This document shows, in pieces, positions 26,386 to 36,562 of a stretch of 64,000 bases of DNA. A model generated the notes under the pieces. That model was not told where the DNA came from, ran no database searches, and worked only from the letters and a program-made list of their open reading frames with translations. This stretch comes from Psychroflexus aestuariivivens (GTDB lineage: Bacteria > Bacteroidota > Bacteroidia > Flavobacteriales > Flavobacteriaceae): contig NZ_RQVT01000050.1 of NCBI RefSeq assembly GCF_004010055.1, positions 186,001-250,000 on the forward strand. The letters are read 5' to 3'. Every line of letters begins with the position of its first letter. The first letter of the stretch is position 1. The position numbers and the translations under genes are program-made.

Positions 26386-29300
26386 TTATTGGTTTACCAA
26401 CACCCATTCGCCTTTTTCTAAAAGCGGAATAGCTTGTTTATATTTCACTGTTTTTTCTTCACCATTGGTCACGTTCTTGATGTTTACTTTATCATTTCTA
26501 CCAATTTTTGGTTGATCTCTAACAATCGTTTCTGTGACTTGTTGTTGTGGTTGACTAGCTTGAGCACCAGCTTGTCTAGATTGTGCCGCACGTTGGTCTA
26601 AATTCTGAATTTCTTCCTTTTGAGTTTCAAGATTTTCCTTTGGTCGCCTTTGTTTGGCCTCGGTAATTTGCTCAGCTTCTCGCTGTGGCAATTCACCTTT
26701 GAATAAAAATGAAATAACATCTTTATTCACTTCCTCCAACATAACTTTAAACAATTCAAAAGCTTCAAATTTGTAAATCAAAAGTGGATCTTTCTGCTCA
26801 TGTACCGCCAACTGAACACTTTGTTTCAGCTCATCCATTTTTCGTAAATGGTTTTTCCAAGCTTCGTCTATAATGGCTAGAGAAATATTTTTTTCAAAAT
26901 CTGTAATGAGCTCTTTACCTTCACTTTCATAGGCTTTTTTCAAATTAGTAACAACCTGAAGCGATTTTTGTCCGTCTGTAAAGGGTACTGCAATACGTTC
27001 GAATTTTTCGCCTTGTCTTTCATAGACTTCTTTTATTACTGGAAAAGCTTCTTCGGCGTTGCTTTCCATTTTGTTTTTATAATTTTCATAAGCTTGTTTA
27101 TAAACGATTCCTGCTGTTTTCTGAATTGCTTGTTTTTCAAATTCAGCTTTGCTTACTGGAGAATTCATTGAGAAAAAACGAATCAATTCAAATTCGAAAT
27201 TTTCAAAATTATTGGCTTTATGATTGGATTCTGTAATTACTTCCGCTGTGTCGAAAATCATATTGGCAATATCGATTCGTAATCTTTCACCAAATAATGC
27301 ATTGTAACGACGTTTATAAATAACTTCGCGTTGAGCATTCATAACATCATCATATTCCAACAATCGTTTTCTGATGCCGAAATTGTTTTCTTCAACCTTC
27401 TTCTGGGCGCGTTCTATGGATTTTGAAATCATGGAATGCTGAATGACTTCGCCTTCTTCCAAGCCCATTCTATCCATCAGTTTGGCAATTTTTTCACTTC
27501 CGAAAAGTCGCATTAAATTGTCTTCTAAAGACACATAAAACTGAGAGCTTCCTGGATCACCTTGACGTCCGGCACGACCACGCAATTGTCTGTCTACACG
27601 CCTAGAATCGTGACGCTCTGTACCAATAATCGCTAAACCACCGGCTTCTTTAACTTCTTTGGACAATTTAATATCCGTACCACGACCCGCCATGTTGGTT
27701 GCAATTGTAACGATGCCTTTATTCCCAGCTTCGGCTACAATATCGGCTTCACGTTTGTGAAGTTTCGCGTTCAAAACATTGTGCTTTACTGAGCGCAATT
27801 TCAGCATTCGGCTAAGCAATTCTGAAATTTCTACGGAAGTTGTACCAATCAAAATTGGTCTGCCTTGTGCAGAAAGATTGGCGACTTCATCGATAATAGC
27901 GTTGTATTTTTCACGCTTAGTTTTATAAACTTTATCTTGTTTATCGTCTCTGGCAATTGGTTTATTGGTTGGTATTTCTACCACATCCAATTCATAGATT
28001 TCCCAAAATTCGCCAGCTTCAGTTACGGCTGTACCTGTCATCCCAGACAGTTTGTTGTACATTCTAAAATAGTTCTGAAGCGTTACCGTAGCGAAAGTTT
28101 GAGTTGCGTCTTCAATTTTGACATTTTCTTTGGCTTCAATCGCTTGGTGAAGTCCATCAGAATAACGTCTGCCGTCCATAATACGGCCAGTTTGTTCGTC
28201 AACGATTTTTACTTTGTTTTCCATCACGACATATTCTGTGTCTTTTTCAAACAAAGTATAAGCTTTCAGTAGTTGTCTTAGTGTATGAATTCTTTCACTT
28301 TTGACGCTGAAATCTCTATATAATTCTTCTTTTTTCTCGGCTTCTTCTTCTTTTGAAAGTCCTTCCTTTTCAATTTTGGCAATTTCTAAACCAATTTCTG
28401 GCATCACGAAAAAGTCTTTATCTTCTTCTCCAGATAGAAAATCAATACCTTTATCTGTGAGGTCTATTTGGTTGCTTTTTTCTTCAATCGTGAAATATAA
28501 TTCCGCATCAACTTTATGCATTTCACGATTATTGTCTTGCATGTAATGGTTTTCTGTTTTCTGAAGTAATTGCCTTACACCTTCTTCACTCAGAAATTTA
28601 ATCAATGCCTTATTTTTTGGTAAACCACGGTAAACTCTTAGTAATTGTAGACCGCCTTCTTTGGTATCACCAGCTTTGATAAGTTTTTTGGCTTCTGCTA
28701 GAACGCCAGTTAAATACTTTCTTTGAACTTCAACAATTTTTGAGATTTGTGGCTTTAAAGCTTCAAATTCGTGAACATCTCCTTTAGGAACTGGTCCTGA
28801 AATAATCAAAGGTGTTCTCGCATCATCAATCAACACAGAATCGACCTCGTCTACTATCGCAAAATTATGTGGTTTCTGCACCAAATCACCTGGTGCATGA
28901 CTCATATTATCTCTTAAGTAATCAAAACCAAATTCATTGTTAGTACCGTATGTAATATCTGCATTGTAAGCATGTCTTCTTGCGGCAGAATTTGGTTTGT
29001 AATAATCTATACAATCGACACGCAGTCCGTGAAATTCAAAAATTGGTGCCATCCAGGCGCTGTCTCGTTTAGCAAGATAATCGTTGACCGTAACTAGATG
29101 AACACCGTTGCCAGTAAGCGCATTTAAATACATCGGCAAAGTAGCGACCAAGGTTTTCCCTTCTCCAGTTTGCATTTCTGCAATTTTTCCTTGATGCATG
29201 GCAATTCCGCCAATCAATTGGACATCGTAGTGAATCATGTCCCAAGTGATAGGTTTTCCTGCAGCATCCCAAGAATTTTTCCAAATGGCTTTTTCGCCCT

Positions 29301-29748
29301 CTAAAGTGACATAATCTTTGGTTGCAGAAATCGTACGGTCAAATTCTGAGGCTGAAACTTCCATTGTTTCATTATGAAAAAAGCGTTTAGCCGTTTCTTT
29401 AACGGTTGCAAAGGCTTCTGGCAAAATATCGTTAAGTACAAATTCTGAAACCTCGTAAATCTTCGATTTCAAATCATCTATTTCTGTGTAGATATTTTCT
29501 TTAACGTCTATATCCTGCTCAGCTTCTGCTTTGTCCTTAAGGCTTGCAATTTCTGTTCGAAATTCTTCTGTCGCCTCATTGATTTTCGATTTGAACTTTA
29601 CTGTGTTATAACGGAGCTCGTCTATACTTAGCGCTTCAAATTCTTTTTCGAAGCTTTTTATTTTATCAACGATTGGCATAATAGCCTTGACGTCTTTTTT
29701 GGCTTTATCGCCAACAAATACTTTTAATACTGAATCTAAAACACCCAT
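26386..29748 (-). CDS. secA: Preprotein translocase ATPase SecA
   Basis: This 1120-residue protein has the SecA DEAD motor: Walker A MQTGEGKT near residue 190, DEVDSVLIDDARTPLI, and GRAGRQGDPG in the second nucleotide-binding fold, followed by scaffold and wing domains. It is long for SecA (about 900 in Escherichia coli), as is usual in Flavobacteriia because of insertions in the middle region. The C-terminus has a Gln/Ala-rich linker and ends without the CxCxSGKxYKxCC zinc motif used elsewhere for SecB binding. It drives protein export through SecYEG. An exact -7 promoter element lies 25 bp upstream. Confidence 0.97.
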   Translation of the reverse strand: MGVLDSVLKVFVGDKAKKDVKAIMPIVDKIKSFEKEFEALSIDELRYNTVKFKSKINEATEEFRTEIASLKDKAEAEQDIDVKENIYTEIDDLKSKIYEVSEFVLNDILPEAFATVKETAKRFFHNETMEVSASEFDRTISATKDYVTLEGEKAIWKNSWDAAGKPITWDMIHYDVQLIGGIAMHQGKIAEMQTGEGKTLVATLPMYLNALTGNGVHLVTVNDYLAKRDSAWMAPIFEFHGLRVDCIDYYKPNSAARRHAYNADITYGTNNEFGFDYLRDNMSHAPGDLVQKPHNFAIVDEVDSVLIDDARTPLIISGPVPKGDVHEFEALKPQISKIVEVQRKYLTGVLAEAKKLIKAGDTKEGGLQLLRVYRGLPKNKALIKFLSEEGVRQLLQKTENHYMQDNNREMHKVDAELYFTIEEKSNQIDLTDKGIDFLSGEEDKDFFVMPEIGLEIAKIEKEGLSKEEEAEKKEELYRDFSVKSERIHTLRQLLKAYTLFEKDTEYVVMENKVKIVDEQTGRIMDGRRYSDGLHQAIEAKENVKIEDATQTFATVTLQNYFRMYNKLSGMTGTAVTEAGEFWEIYELDVVEIPTNKPIARDDKQDKVYKTKREKYNAIIDEVANLSAQGRPILIGTTSVEISELLSRMLKLRSVKHNVLNAKLHKREADIVAEAGNKGIVTIATNMAGRGTDIKLSKEVKEAGGLAIIGTERHDSRRVDRQLRGRAGRQGDPGSSQFYVSLEDNLMRLFGSEKIAKLMDRMGLEEGEVIQHSMISKSIERAQKKVEENNFGIRKRLLEYDDVMNAQREVIYKRRYNALFGERLRIDIANMIFDTAEVITESNHKANNFENFEFELIRFFSMNSPVSKAEFEKQAIQKTAGIVYKQAYENYKNKMESNAEEAFPVIKEVYERQGEKFERIAVPFTDGQKSLQVVTNLKKAYESEGKELITDFEKNISLAIIDEAWKNHLRKMDELKQSVQLAVHEQKDPLLIYKFEAFELFKVMLEEVNKDVISFLFKGELPQREAEQITEAKQRRPKENLETQKEEIQNLDQRAAQSRQAGAQASQPQQQVTETIVRDQPKIGRNDKVNIKNVTNGEEKTVKYKQAIPLLEKGEWVLVNQ

Positions 29749-29773
29749 ATTTGGATTTTATTTTTTGAATAGT

Positions 29774-29781
29774 CAAAGGTA
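29774..29781 (-). promoter_or_regulatory. -7 element (TAnnTTTG) of secA
   Basis: The minus strand reads TACCTTTG, an exact match, 25 bp before the secA ATG and immediately after the terminator of the upstream DUF2795 gene. Confidence 0.6.
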
Positions 29782-29784
29782 ACG

Positions 29785-29813
29785 AAAAAAAAAAGTCCCT
29801 TTACGAGACTTTT
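29785..29813 (-). terminator. Terminator of the DUF2795 gene
   Basis: Arms at 29791-29797 and 29807-29813 (AAAAGTC / GACTTTT) form a 7-bp stem. On the minus strand it runs into a stretch of ten T, a standard Rho-independent arrangement. Confidence 0.75.
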
Positions 29814-29841
29814 AGAGTGATTTTTTTATTTGAACGAGGAA

Positions 29842-30063
29842 TTAATATTCGTCTTCGTTCCAAAGATAGTCTTCGTCTGTAGGATAATCTGGCCAGATTT
29901 CTTCTATAGAATCATATGTATCGCCTTCATCCTCTATGGATTGCAAGTTTTCTACAACTTCTAATGGTGCACCCGTTCTTATGGCATAATCTATCAATTC
30001 GTCTTTGGTGGCAGGCCACGGCGCATCACTTAAGTAGGATGCTAGTTCTAAGGTCCAATACAT
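29842..30063 (-). CDS. DUF2795 domain protein
   Basis: This 73-residue acidic protein begins MYWTLELASYLSDAPWPATKDELIDYAIRTG and continues GAPLEVVENLQSIEDEG, a pattern I recognise as DUF2795, a small helical domain of unknown function. The tail is rich in Asp, Glu and Trp. It is conserved next to secA in my recollection of flavobacterial genomes, but this cannot be checked here. It has its own promoter element (30089-30096) and terminator, so it is an independent unit. Confidence 0.85.
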   Translation of the reverse strand: MYWTLELASYLSDAPWPATKDELIDYAIRTGAPLEVVENLQSIEDEGDTYDSIEEIWPDYPTDEDYLWNEDEY

Positions 30064-30088
30064 CTTATAACGTCATTTATAATTTTTG

Positions 30089-30096
30089 CAAATGTA
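30089..30096 (-). promoter_or_regulatory. -7 element (TAnnTTTG) of the DUF2795 gene
   Basis: The minus strand reads TACATTTG, an exact match, 25 bp before the ATG at 30063. Confidence 0.6.
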
Positions 30097-30358
30097 ATTT
30101 TTTTGAATTAACTATCAAGTATTTTACAAATTTTTTACCTAAGTTTTTTTGCTAATTCTCTGATTTCAAATTGATTTTGAAAACTGGTTCATACTTATGC
30201 TTTATTGGGAACTTCTTGATGATATTTGTTTTAAATTTAAAGGATTGAAAAAGATAAAGTGAATATCAAATAATATTAATCACAAAAAAACATTAAACTT
30301 GAAGCTAATGTGTATTTTTTCGCAAATTTTGAAATTCAGTATGACACAAACTAATTTT

Positions 30359-31126
30359 ATGAAACTAATCATTTTTTCTTTTTTACTTTCCGTGAGTGTT
30401 CTTCAGGCACAAAATGAAAATGCCTACAAGGATGGTGAATGGTTGAGTTTTAAAATAAAATATGGCTGGTTTAAAGCCAGTACCGCAACGTTGGAAATCA
30501 ACGATACAATTTATAATGGCAAGAAATTATTTCATGTCATTGGTAAAGGAAAAAGCGTAGGACTTTTGGATGTATTTTTTAAAGTCCGTGACCAGTACGA
30601 AACCTTTATAGATGCCTATGGTTTGCCGCATAAGTTTGTCAGAGATATCAATGAAGGTGGCTACAAGAAACACAAAGAATTGTACTTTGACCATCAAAAA
30701 AACACGGTGAAAGTGCAAGATTTCAAACACAACACAACCGATCATTTTGAAATCGAACCAAACTCTCAAGACATGTTGTCCGCTTTTTATAAATTGAGAA
30801 ATATAATTGGTAATGATGATTTGAAAAAAGGACAAGAATTCAACCTCAATATGTTTTTTGACAATGAAAATTATTACTTCAAAACCAAGTTTTTAGGAAC
30901 GGAGGTTATTGAAACTGAATTTGGAAAAGTAAAGTGTCTAAAGTTCCGTCCTTATGTTATGGCAGATCGAGTTTTTGAAGCCGAAGAAAGTCTGACCTTT
31001 TGGGTCTCTGACGATCAAAATAAAATACCTATAAAAATTGAAGCCCAGCTTGCTGTTGGTTCACTTGTGGCAGAATTGGATAATTTCAAAAATCTGGCGC
31101 ATTCTTTCAAAATTGTGGTGGATTGA
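30359..31126 (+). CDS. DUF3108 family periplasmic protein
   Basis: From the ATG at 30359 the 255-residue product has a signal peptide ending SVSVLQAQ, then the DUF3108 pattern DGEWLSFKIKYGWFKASTATLEI, a VRDQYETFIDAYGLPHKFVRDINEGGY segment and the late SLTFWVSDDQNKIPIKIEA. DUF3108 proteins are soluble or outer-membrane-associated envelope proteins of beta-rich fold with no proven function. In-frame upstream starts at 30299-30341 would put about 6-20 residues before the signal peptide and are less likely. A bidirectional terminator follows the gene. Confidence 0.85.
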   Translation: MKLIIFSFLLSVSVLQAQNENAYKDGEWLSFKIKYGWFKASTATLEINDTIYNGKKLFHVIGKGKSVGLLDVFFKVRDQYETFIDAYGLPHKFVRDINEGGYKKHKELYFDHQKNTVKVQDFKHNTTDHFEIEPNSQDMLSAFYKLRNIIGNDDLKKGQEFNLNMFFDNENYYFKTKFLGTEVIETEFGKVKCLKFRPYVMADRVFEAEESLTFWVSDDQNKIPIKIEAQLAVGSLVAELDNFKNLAHSFKIVVD

Positions 31127-31174
31127 GTAAATTTTGATCTCAAATCAAAGCTTTATTCAGCTAGTTTCAAAATA

Positions 31175-31215
31175 ATAAACCCGTGTTAAGCTATGCAAAA
31201 CACGGGTTTATTTGT
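31175..31215. terminator. Bidirectional terminator between DUF3108 and prolyl oligopeptidase genes
   Basis: Perfect 13-bp arms ATAAACCCGTGTT (31175-31187) and AACACGGGTTTAT (31199-31211) with an 11-base loop, followed by a T-rich tail. Both flanking genes end here. Confidence 0.92.
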
Positions 31216-31230
31216 TTTAAAAATTAATTT

Positions 31231-33360
31231 CTACAATTCTTCGTATCCCATATTATAAAAAGTAAAGGCAAAAATATCTGCGTATTCCTGAATAATCATT
31301 TCTGTGGGTTTTCCAGCACCATGTCCAGCATTGGTTTCTATACGAATCAAAGTCGGATTATTACCGCTCTGTTTACTTTGCAATTCTGCTGCAAATTTAA
31401 AACTGTGCGCCGGTACAACACGATCATCATGGTCACCAGTAGTGATTAAAGTTGCTGGATATTCCGTCTCACCTTTGATATTATGCAAAGGCGAATATCC
31501 TCTTAAATAATGAAACATTTCTGGACTATCTTCAGATGTACCATAATCATAAGCCCAACCTGCACCAGAAGTAAATGTGTGATAACGTAACATATCCAAA
31601 ACACCAACTGCTGGCAAAGCAACTTGAACTAAATCTGGTCTTTGCGTCATTGTTGCTCCTACTAAAAGCCCGCCATTGGAACCACCTCTAATGGCTAGTT
31701 TTTCTGAAGATGTATATTTTTCATCAATCAAATACTCTGCAGCGGCTATAAAATCGTCAAAAACATTTTGCTTTTTCATTTTTATACCAGCATTATGCCA
31801 TTTTTTGCCGTACTCACCACCACCACGAAGATTTGCGACAGCATAAACACCGCCATTTTCCAACCAAACTGTGTTTGCTGTACTGAAAGATGGCGTTAAC
31901 GAAATATTGAAACCGCCATAACCATAAAGCATAGTTGGATTAGTGCCGTCTAGTTTGATGCCTTTTTTATGGGTGATAATCATTGGAATTTCTGTTCCGT
32001 CCTTAGATTTATAAAACACTTGCTTGCTTTCGTAATCTTCAGTATCAAAATTAATATCTGGTTTTTGGTAAACTTCAGAATCTCCTGTTTCAGGGTTGTA
32101 CTTATAAATCGTACCAGGTGTGGTATAGTTTGTAAATGAATAATACAATTCTTCAGCTTCCTTTTTACCACCAAAACCGCCAAAAGATCCAACGCCTGGT
32201 AATTCAACTTCTCTAACCAAATTGCCGTCGTAATCATATTGTTTCACCTTAGAAACTGCATCTACCATATATTCCGCAAAGAAATATCCAGCGCCAGTTG
32301 AGGGAGACAAAACGTGTTCTGTTTCAGGAATGAAATCTTCCCAATTTTCTGGTTGTGGATTTTTAGCATCTACGCTTACAATGCGTTTGTTGGGTGCATC
32401 TTTATCTGTGACGATAAATAATTTTGACCCTTGATTCTCAATCACATAAACATCGTTGTCATAATGATCCACAACTTCTATGAATTCTGAATTTGACTGT
32501 GTCAAATCTTTAATTAGCAATTTGTTTCCAGATGTAGAAATGGATGCGGAAACCACCAAGTATTTATTGTCTTCTGTAACATTTCCAGAAACATAACGGT
32601 GTTTTTCTGCTTCAGTCCCACCAAAAACTAATTTGTCTTCACTTTGTGCAGTTCCTAATTTATGATAAAACAATTTGTGCTGATCTGTTTTGGCGGAAAG
32701 TTCACTGCCTTCTGGCTTATCGTAGCTTGAGTAATAAAACCCATCATTGCTTTTCCAAGAAATACCACTGAATTTCACATCAACTAAAGTGTCTCCTTTT
32801 TGTGCTTTCGTTTCAGCATCGAGCACGATTATTTTTCGCCAGTCGCTACCGCCTTCAGATATTGAATAAGCCAGCATTTCTCCATCTTTAGTAAAACTCA
32901 TCCCAGCTAAGGAAGTTGTTCCGTCTTCACTGAATTTGTTAGGATCTAAAAAAACTTCAGCCTCTTCTGGACTTTTTTCATTTTTGTAGCGATAGTAGAC
33001 GGCCTGATTTTGTAAACCGTCGTTTTTGCTGAAATATGTGTAATCTCCTCTTTTAAACGGTGCACCGATTTTTTCATAATTCCAAACTTCGGTTAAACGC
33101 TTTTTCAATGAATCACGATATGGAATATCTTCCAAATAGTTAAAAGTCAATGCATTTTGTGCTTTCACCCATTCTTCAGTTTCATCGCTTCGGTCGTTTT
33201 CTAACCAACGATATGGATCTCTTACTTCGGTATCAAAATATGAATCTACCGAATCTACTTGTTTAGTTTCTGGGTATGTCAAAGCGGTTTCTTTTTCTGT
33301 GTTTTCATTGCAAGCTATCAGAATGCCAGCAATAGCCACAGGTATAATTTTATATTTCAT
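31231..33360 (-). CDS. S9 family prolyl oligopeptidase lipoprotein
   Basis: This 709-residue protein has the S9A layout: an N-terminal segment with DPYRWLEN, a seven-bladed beta-propeller and a C-terminal alpha/beta hydrolase. The nucleophile Ser is in RGGSNGGLL (S561), the Asp in GDHDDRVVP and the His in NAGHGAGKP. It should cleave short peptides after proline. Unlike classical cytosolic prolyl oligopeptidases, it starts with a lipoprotein signal (lipobox IAC, Cys17), so it probably works in the periplasm or at the outer membrane. Lipidated copies are common in Bacteroidota. It is monocistronic: terminators lie on both sides. Confidence 0.94.
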   Translation of the reverse strand: MKYKIIPVAIAGILIACNENTEKETALTYPETKQVDSVDSYFDTEVRDPYRWLENDRSDETEEWVKAQNALTFNYLEDIPYRDSLKKRLTEVWNYEKIGAPFKRGDYTYFSKNDGLQNQAVYYRYKNEKSPEEAEVFLDPNKFSEDGTTSLAGMSFTKDGEMLAYSISEGGSDWRKIIVLDAETKAQKGDTLVDVKFSGISWKSNDGFYYSSYDKPEGSELSAKTDQHKLFYHKLGTAQSEDKLVFGGTEAEKHRYVSGNVTEDNKYLVVSASISTSGNKLLIKDLTQSNSEFIEVVDHYDNDVYVIENQGSKLFIVTDKDAPNKRIVSVDAKNPQPENWEDFIPETEHVLSPSTGAGYFFAEYMVDAVSKVKQYDYDGNLVREVELPGVGSFGGFGGKKEAEELYYSFTNYTTPGTIYKYNPETGDSEVYQKPDINFDTEDYESKQVFYKSKDGTEIPMIITHKKGIKLDGTNPTMLYGYGGFNISLTPSFSTANTVWLENGGVYAVANLRGGGEYGKKWHNAGIKMKKQNVFDDFIAAAEYLIDEKYTSSEKLAIRGGSNGGLLVGATMTQRPDLVQVALPAVGVLDMLRYHTFTSGAGWAYDYGTSEDSPEMFHYLRGYSPLHNIKGETEYPATLITTGDHDDRVVPAHSFKFAAELQSKQSGNNPTLIRIETNAGHGAGKPTEMIIQEYADIFAFTFYNMGYEEL

Positions 33361-33418
33361 TGTTTTGATTTTGATGTAAATATAATCATTCAGAATCTAT
33401 TTATTAAATCGTAAAACA

Positions 33419-33450
33419 ATAAAAGCTGTCCTTTTCTGAACAGCTTTTAT
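33419..33450 (-). terminator. Terminator of asd
   Basis: Perfect 11-bp arms ATAAAAGCTGT (33419-33429) and ACAGCTTTTAT (33440-33450) with a 10-base loop, 16 bp after the asd stop on the minus strand. Confidence 0.85.
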
Positions 33451-33466
33451 AAGATTCACAAAAAAA

Positions 33467-34462
33467 TTATTGATTATTGAAACGGTGTTCCACCAAATAT
33501 TCTGCAATCTGAACTGCATTTGTGGCAGCGCCTTTTCTCAAATTATCGGCAACAATCCACAAATTCAATGCATTTTCTCTAGTAAAATCTCGTCGAATTC
33601 TGCCAATAAACACATCGTTTTTACCTTCAGCATAAATCGGCATCGGATAGGTGTTTACTTCTGGATTATCTTGTAAAGTAATTCCAGGTGTTTCACTCAA
33701 TATTTTTTTAATTTCAGAAACCTCAAAAGGTTTATTAAATTCAATATTCACAGATTCTGAATGCCCGCCAACCACAGGAATTCTAACCGCGGTTGCCGCA
33801 ACTTTCACGCTTTCGTCTGAAAGAATTTTTTTGGTTTCCTGAGTCAGTTTCATTTCTTCTTTGGTGTAATCGTTTTCCAAAAATACATCACAATGTGGAA
33901 TGGCATTTTTATGAATTGGGTACGGATACGCCATTTCGCCTTTGCTGCCAGTATATTCATTTTCTAATTGCTGAACAGCTTTCACACCAGTTCCTGTAAT
34001 GGATTGGTAAGTTGAAATAATCACGCGATCAATTTGAAAAGCATCATGAAGCGGTTTCAATGCCATCACCAACTGAATTGTAGAACAATTTGGGTTGGCA
34101 ATAATCAAATCTTCATTAGTAATTTCATTAGCATTGATTTCTGGAACCACCAATTTTTTGCTTGGATCCATGCGCCAAGCTGAAGAATTATCGATCACGC
34201 TCGTGCCCACTTCAGCAAATTTTGGTGCCCAAATTAAGGAAGTTTCACCTCCAGCAGAAAACAAAGCGATTTCAGGTTTTCGTTTCACTGCGTCTTCAAG
34301 ACCTACTATTTTGTAAGTTTTTCCTTTGAATTCAATATTCTTTCCCACAGATTTTTCTGAAGCTACGGGAATCAATTCAGTTAAAGGAAAATCACGCTCC
34401 GCCAAAATCTGGAGCATCACTTGGCCAACCATTCCGGTGGCACCAACTACAGCTACTTTCAT
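33467..34462 (-). CDS. asd: Aspartate-semialdehyde dehydrogenase
   Basis: This 331-residue enzyme starts MKVAVVGATGMVGQVML with the NADP-binding glycine motif and carries the catalytic Cys in ANPNCSTIQ. It reduces aspartyl phosphate to aspartate semialdehyde, the branch point to lysine/diaminopimelate, threonine and methionine. The ATG at 34462 is chosen because an upstream start at 34495 would lie inside the -7 promoter element at 34493-34500 and would add residues not found in the family. Confidence 0.96.
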   Translation of the reverse strand: MKVAVVGATGMVGQVMLQILAERDFPLTELIPVASEKSVGKNIEFKGKTYKIVGLEDAVKRKPEIALFSAGGETSLIWAPKFAEVGTSVIDNSSAWRMDPSKKLVVPEINANEITNEDLIIANPNCSTIQLVMALKPLHDAFQIDRVIISTYQSITGTGVKAVQQLENEYTGSKGEMAYPYPIHKNAIPHCDVFLENDYTKEEMKLTQETKKILSDESVKVAATAVRIPVVGGHSESVNIEFNKPFEVSEIKKILSETPGITLQDNPEVNTYPMPIYAEGKNDVFIGRIRRDFTRENALNLWIVADNLRKGAATNAVQIAEYLVEHRFNNQ

Positions 34463-34492
34463 CGTTTTAAATTTATTATTTGAATTTTGTCG

Positions 34493-34500
34493 CAAAAGTA
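34493..34500 (-). promoter_or_regulatory. -7 element (TAnnTTTG) of asd
   Basis: The minus strand reads TACTTTTG, an exact match, 30 bp before the asd ATG. Confidence 0.6.
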
Positions 34501-34623
34501 AGATAATGCATTTTTGAAGTCCTATATTTTACAAATATTTATCTGCGTTTGGTATAAAACTGAAGTTTGGTAGAATTAGCAATTTCAAGCTTTCTTAAGT
34601 ACTTTAGCAAAAAATTTATCACA

Positions 34624-36489
34624 TTGAATTATTTATCAGTTGAAGAGGTTTCCAAATCTTATGGAACTCTAGTATTATTTGAAAATCTATCTTTTGGCAT
34701 CAGTCAAGGTCAGAAAATAGCATTGATTGCCAAAAACGGTACTGGCAAAACCACTTTGATGGACATTATTGCTGGCAAAGAAGCCCCAGACAACGGTCAA
34801 GTGGTGTACAGAAAAGGCGTGAAAGTTGGTTTTTTACCACAAGAACCGAATTTAGAACCGAGCTTGAGCATTGAGGAAACAATTTTGGCGTCTGATAACG
34901 AAGTGCTTCAAATAATCAATAATTATGAAAAAGCGCTTCAAAATCCTGATGATTCTGAAGCCTATCAAGCCGCTTTTGACCAAATGGAAGCTAAGCAAGC
35001 TTGGGATTTTGAAACGACATACCAGCAAATTCTTTCCAAATTAAAATTGGATGATATGTCTAAAAAAGTCAGGGATTTGTCAGGCGGACAGAAAAAACGC
35101 TTAGCGTTGGCAAATTTGTTGTTGGACAAACCAGATTTGCTCATTTTGGACGAGCCAACCAACCACCTGGATTTGGAAATGATAGAATGGCTGGAAGAAT
35201 TTTTGAAAAGTGAAAACCTGACTTTATTTATGGTCACACACGACCGGTATTTCTTAGATCGCGTGTGTAACCATATCATAGAATTGGAGGATAAAACGTT
35301 ATATAATTACAAAGGCAACTATAGCTATTATGTAGAGAAGCGCGCCGAACGTATGGAAATAGAAGCTTCCACAACGGCCAAAGCTAAACAACTTTATAAG
35401 AAAGAATTGGACTGGATGCGTCGCCAACCTAAAGCAAGAACAACCAAATCCAAATCTAGAATAGAAAGTTTTGGCGATGTAAAAGCCAGAGCTAGCCAAA
35501 GGCGAAAAGACCATAAAGTAGAGTTGGAAATCAATATGGAACGTTTGGGTTCCAAAGTTGTTGAAATGCATCAGGTTTCCAAATCTTTTGAAAACAAGCA
35601 ATTGTTTCAAGGTTTTAGTTACAATTTCAAAAAGCAAGAACGGATTGGTATTATTGGTAAAAATGGTTCTGGAAAATCAACTTTTCTAAATATTCTTACT
35701 GGAAATATTCAACCAGATCAAGGTAAAGTTGTTCACGGCGAAACCTTGAAATTTGGTTACTACACACAAGGCGGCATTCAGGCAAAAGAAGGTCAAAAAG
35801 TAATTGAGGTGATTCGAGATTACGGCGATTACATTCCACTGGCTAAAGGCAGGCAAATTTCTGCGCAACAACTTTTGGAGAAATTTTTATTCGATCGTAA
35901 GAAGCAATATGATTTTGTGGAAAAGCTAAGTGGTGGCGAGAAAAAACGCCTCTACCTGTGTACGGTTTTAATTCAAAATCCGAATTTCTTGATTCTGGAT
36001 GAACCGACTAACGATTTGGATATTGTCACACTCAATGTTTTGGAAAACTTCTTATTGGATTTCCCAGGTTGCTTGATAGTGGTGAGTCACGACCGTTATT
36101 TCATGGATAAAATTGTAGATCATTTATTTGTATTTGGTGAAGGAGAAATTAAAGATTTCCCTGGCAATTATTCCGATTATAGAGAGTTGAAGTCATTGGA
36201 AAGTCTGCAAAACGAAGCGCCTAAAACCAAAGAAAAAGTTGAGGACAAACCCAAACAAAAGACTCAACCAAGCAACAAACTTACTTACAATGAGCAAAAA
36301 GCTTTCAAAAAATTAGAAAAGGATATCAAGAATTTAGAGCAACAAAAAGCAAATTTAGAAACTGAATTTCTAAAAGATTTATCGCCAGAAGAAATTAAAG
36401 ACAACACAATCAAGCTTCAGGAAATTCAACAAAACATAGACGCTAAGACCGAAGAATGGTTCGAGTTGTCTATGAAAAATGAAAGCTAG
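34624..36489 (+). CDS. ABC-F family ATPase (Uup-like)
   Basis: This soluble protein of about 621 residues has two ABC ATPase domains and no membrane segments. Walker A motifs are AKNGTGKTT (near residue 40) and GKNGSGKST (near 350). Signature motifs LSGGQKKRLALA and LSGGEKKRLYLC are each followed by LILDEPTN. A linker rich in Arg/Lys joins them, and a C-terminal coiled coil (about 540-621) is present, as in Uup. ABC-F proteins act on ribosomes or, for Uup, in genome stability. I start the gene at the TTG at 34624, which yields the usual MNYLSVEEVSKSYG beginning; no ATG is available there. Confidence 0.92.
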   Translation: MNYLSVEEVSKSYGTLVLFENLSFGISQGQKIALIAKNGTGKTTLMDIIAGKEAPDNGQVVYRKGVKVGFLPQEPNLEPSLSIEETILASDNEVLQIINNYEKALQNPDDSEAYQAAFDQMEAKQAWDFETTYQQILSKLKLDDMSKKVRDLSGGQKKRLALANLLLDKPDLLILDEPTNHLDLEMIEWLEEFLKSENLTLFMVTHDRYFLDRVCNHIIELEDKTLYNYKGNYSYYVEKRAERMEIEASTTAKAKQLYKKELDWMRRQPKARTTKSKSRIESFGDVKARASQRRKDHKVELEINMERLGSKVVEMHQVSKSFENKQLFQGFSYNFKKQERIGIIGKNGSGKSTFLNILTGNIQPDQGKVVHGETLKFGYYTQGGIQAKEGQKVIEVIRDYGDYIPLAKGRQISAQQLLEKFLFDRKKQYDFVEKLSGGEKKRLYLCTVLIQNPNFLILDEPTNDLDIVTLNVLENFLLDFPGCLIVVSHDRYFMDKIVDHLFVFGEGEIKDFPGNYSDYRELKSLESLQNEAPKTKEKVEDKPKQKTQPSNKLTYNEQKAFKKLEKDIKNLEQQKANLETEFLKDLSPEEIKDNTIKLQEIQQNIDAKTEEWFELSMKNES

Positions 36490-36537
36490 TCTAGGTTTTC
36501 TTAGTTTTTTGTGTTTCAAAATGTTGGTAATAATAAC

Positions 36538-36545
36538 TATATTTG
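36538..36545 (+). promoter_or_regulatory. -7 element (TAnnTTTG) of the toxin-antitoxin operon
   Basis: TATATTTG matches exactly, 17 bases before the antitoxin ATG at 36563, so the pair has its own promoter. A purine-rich AAGGAAAA lies between them. Confidence 0.55.
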
Positions 36546-36562
36546 ACATAAAGGAAAATGTT

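Noticed and set aside
27865-28272. 135-codon plus-strand frame, Phe-rich
   Set aside because: It is antisense to secA, whose helicase motifs are intact on the minus strand.
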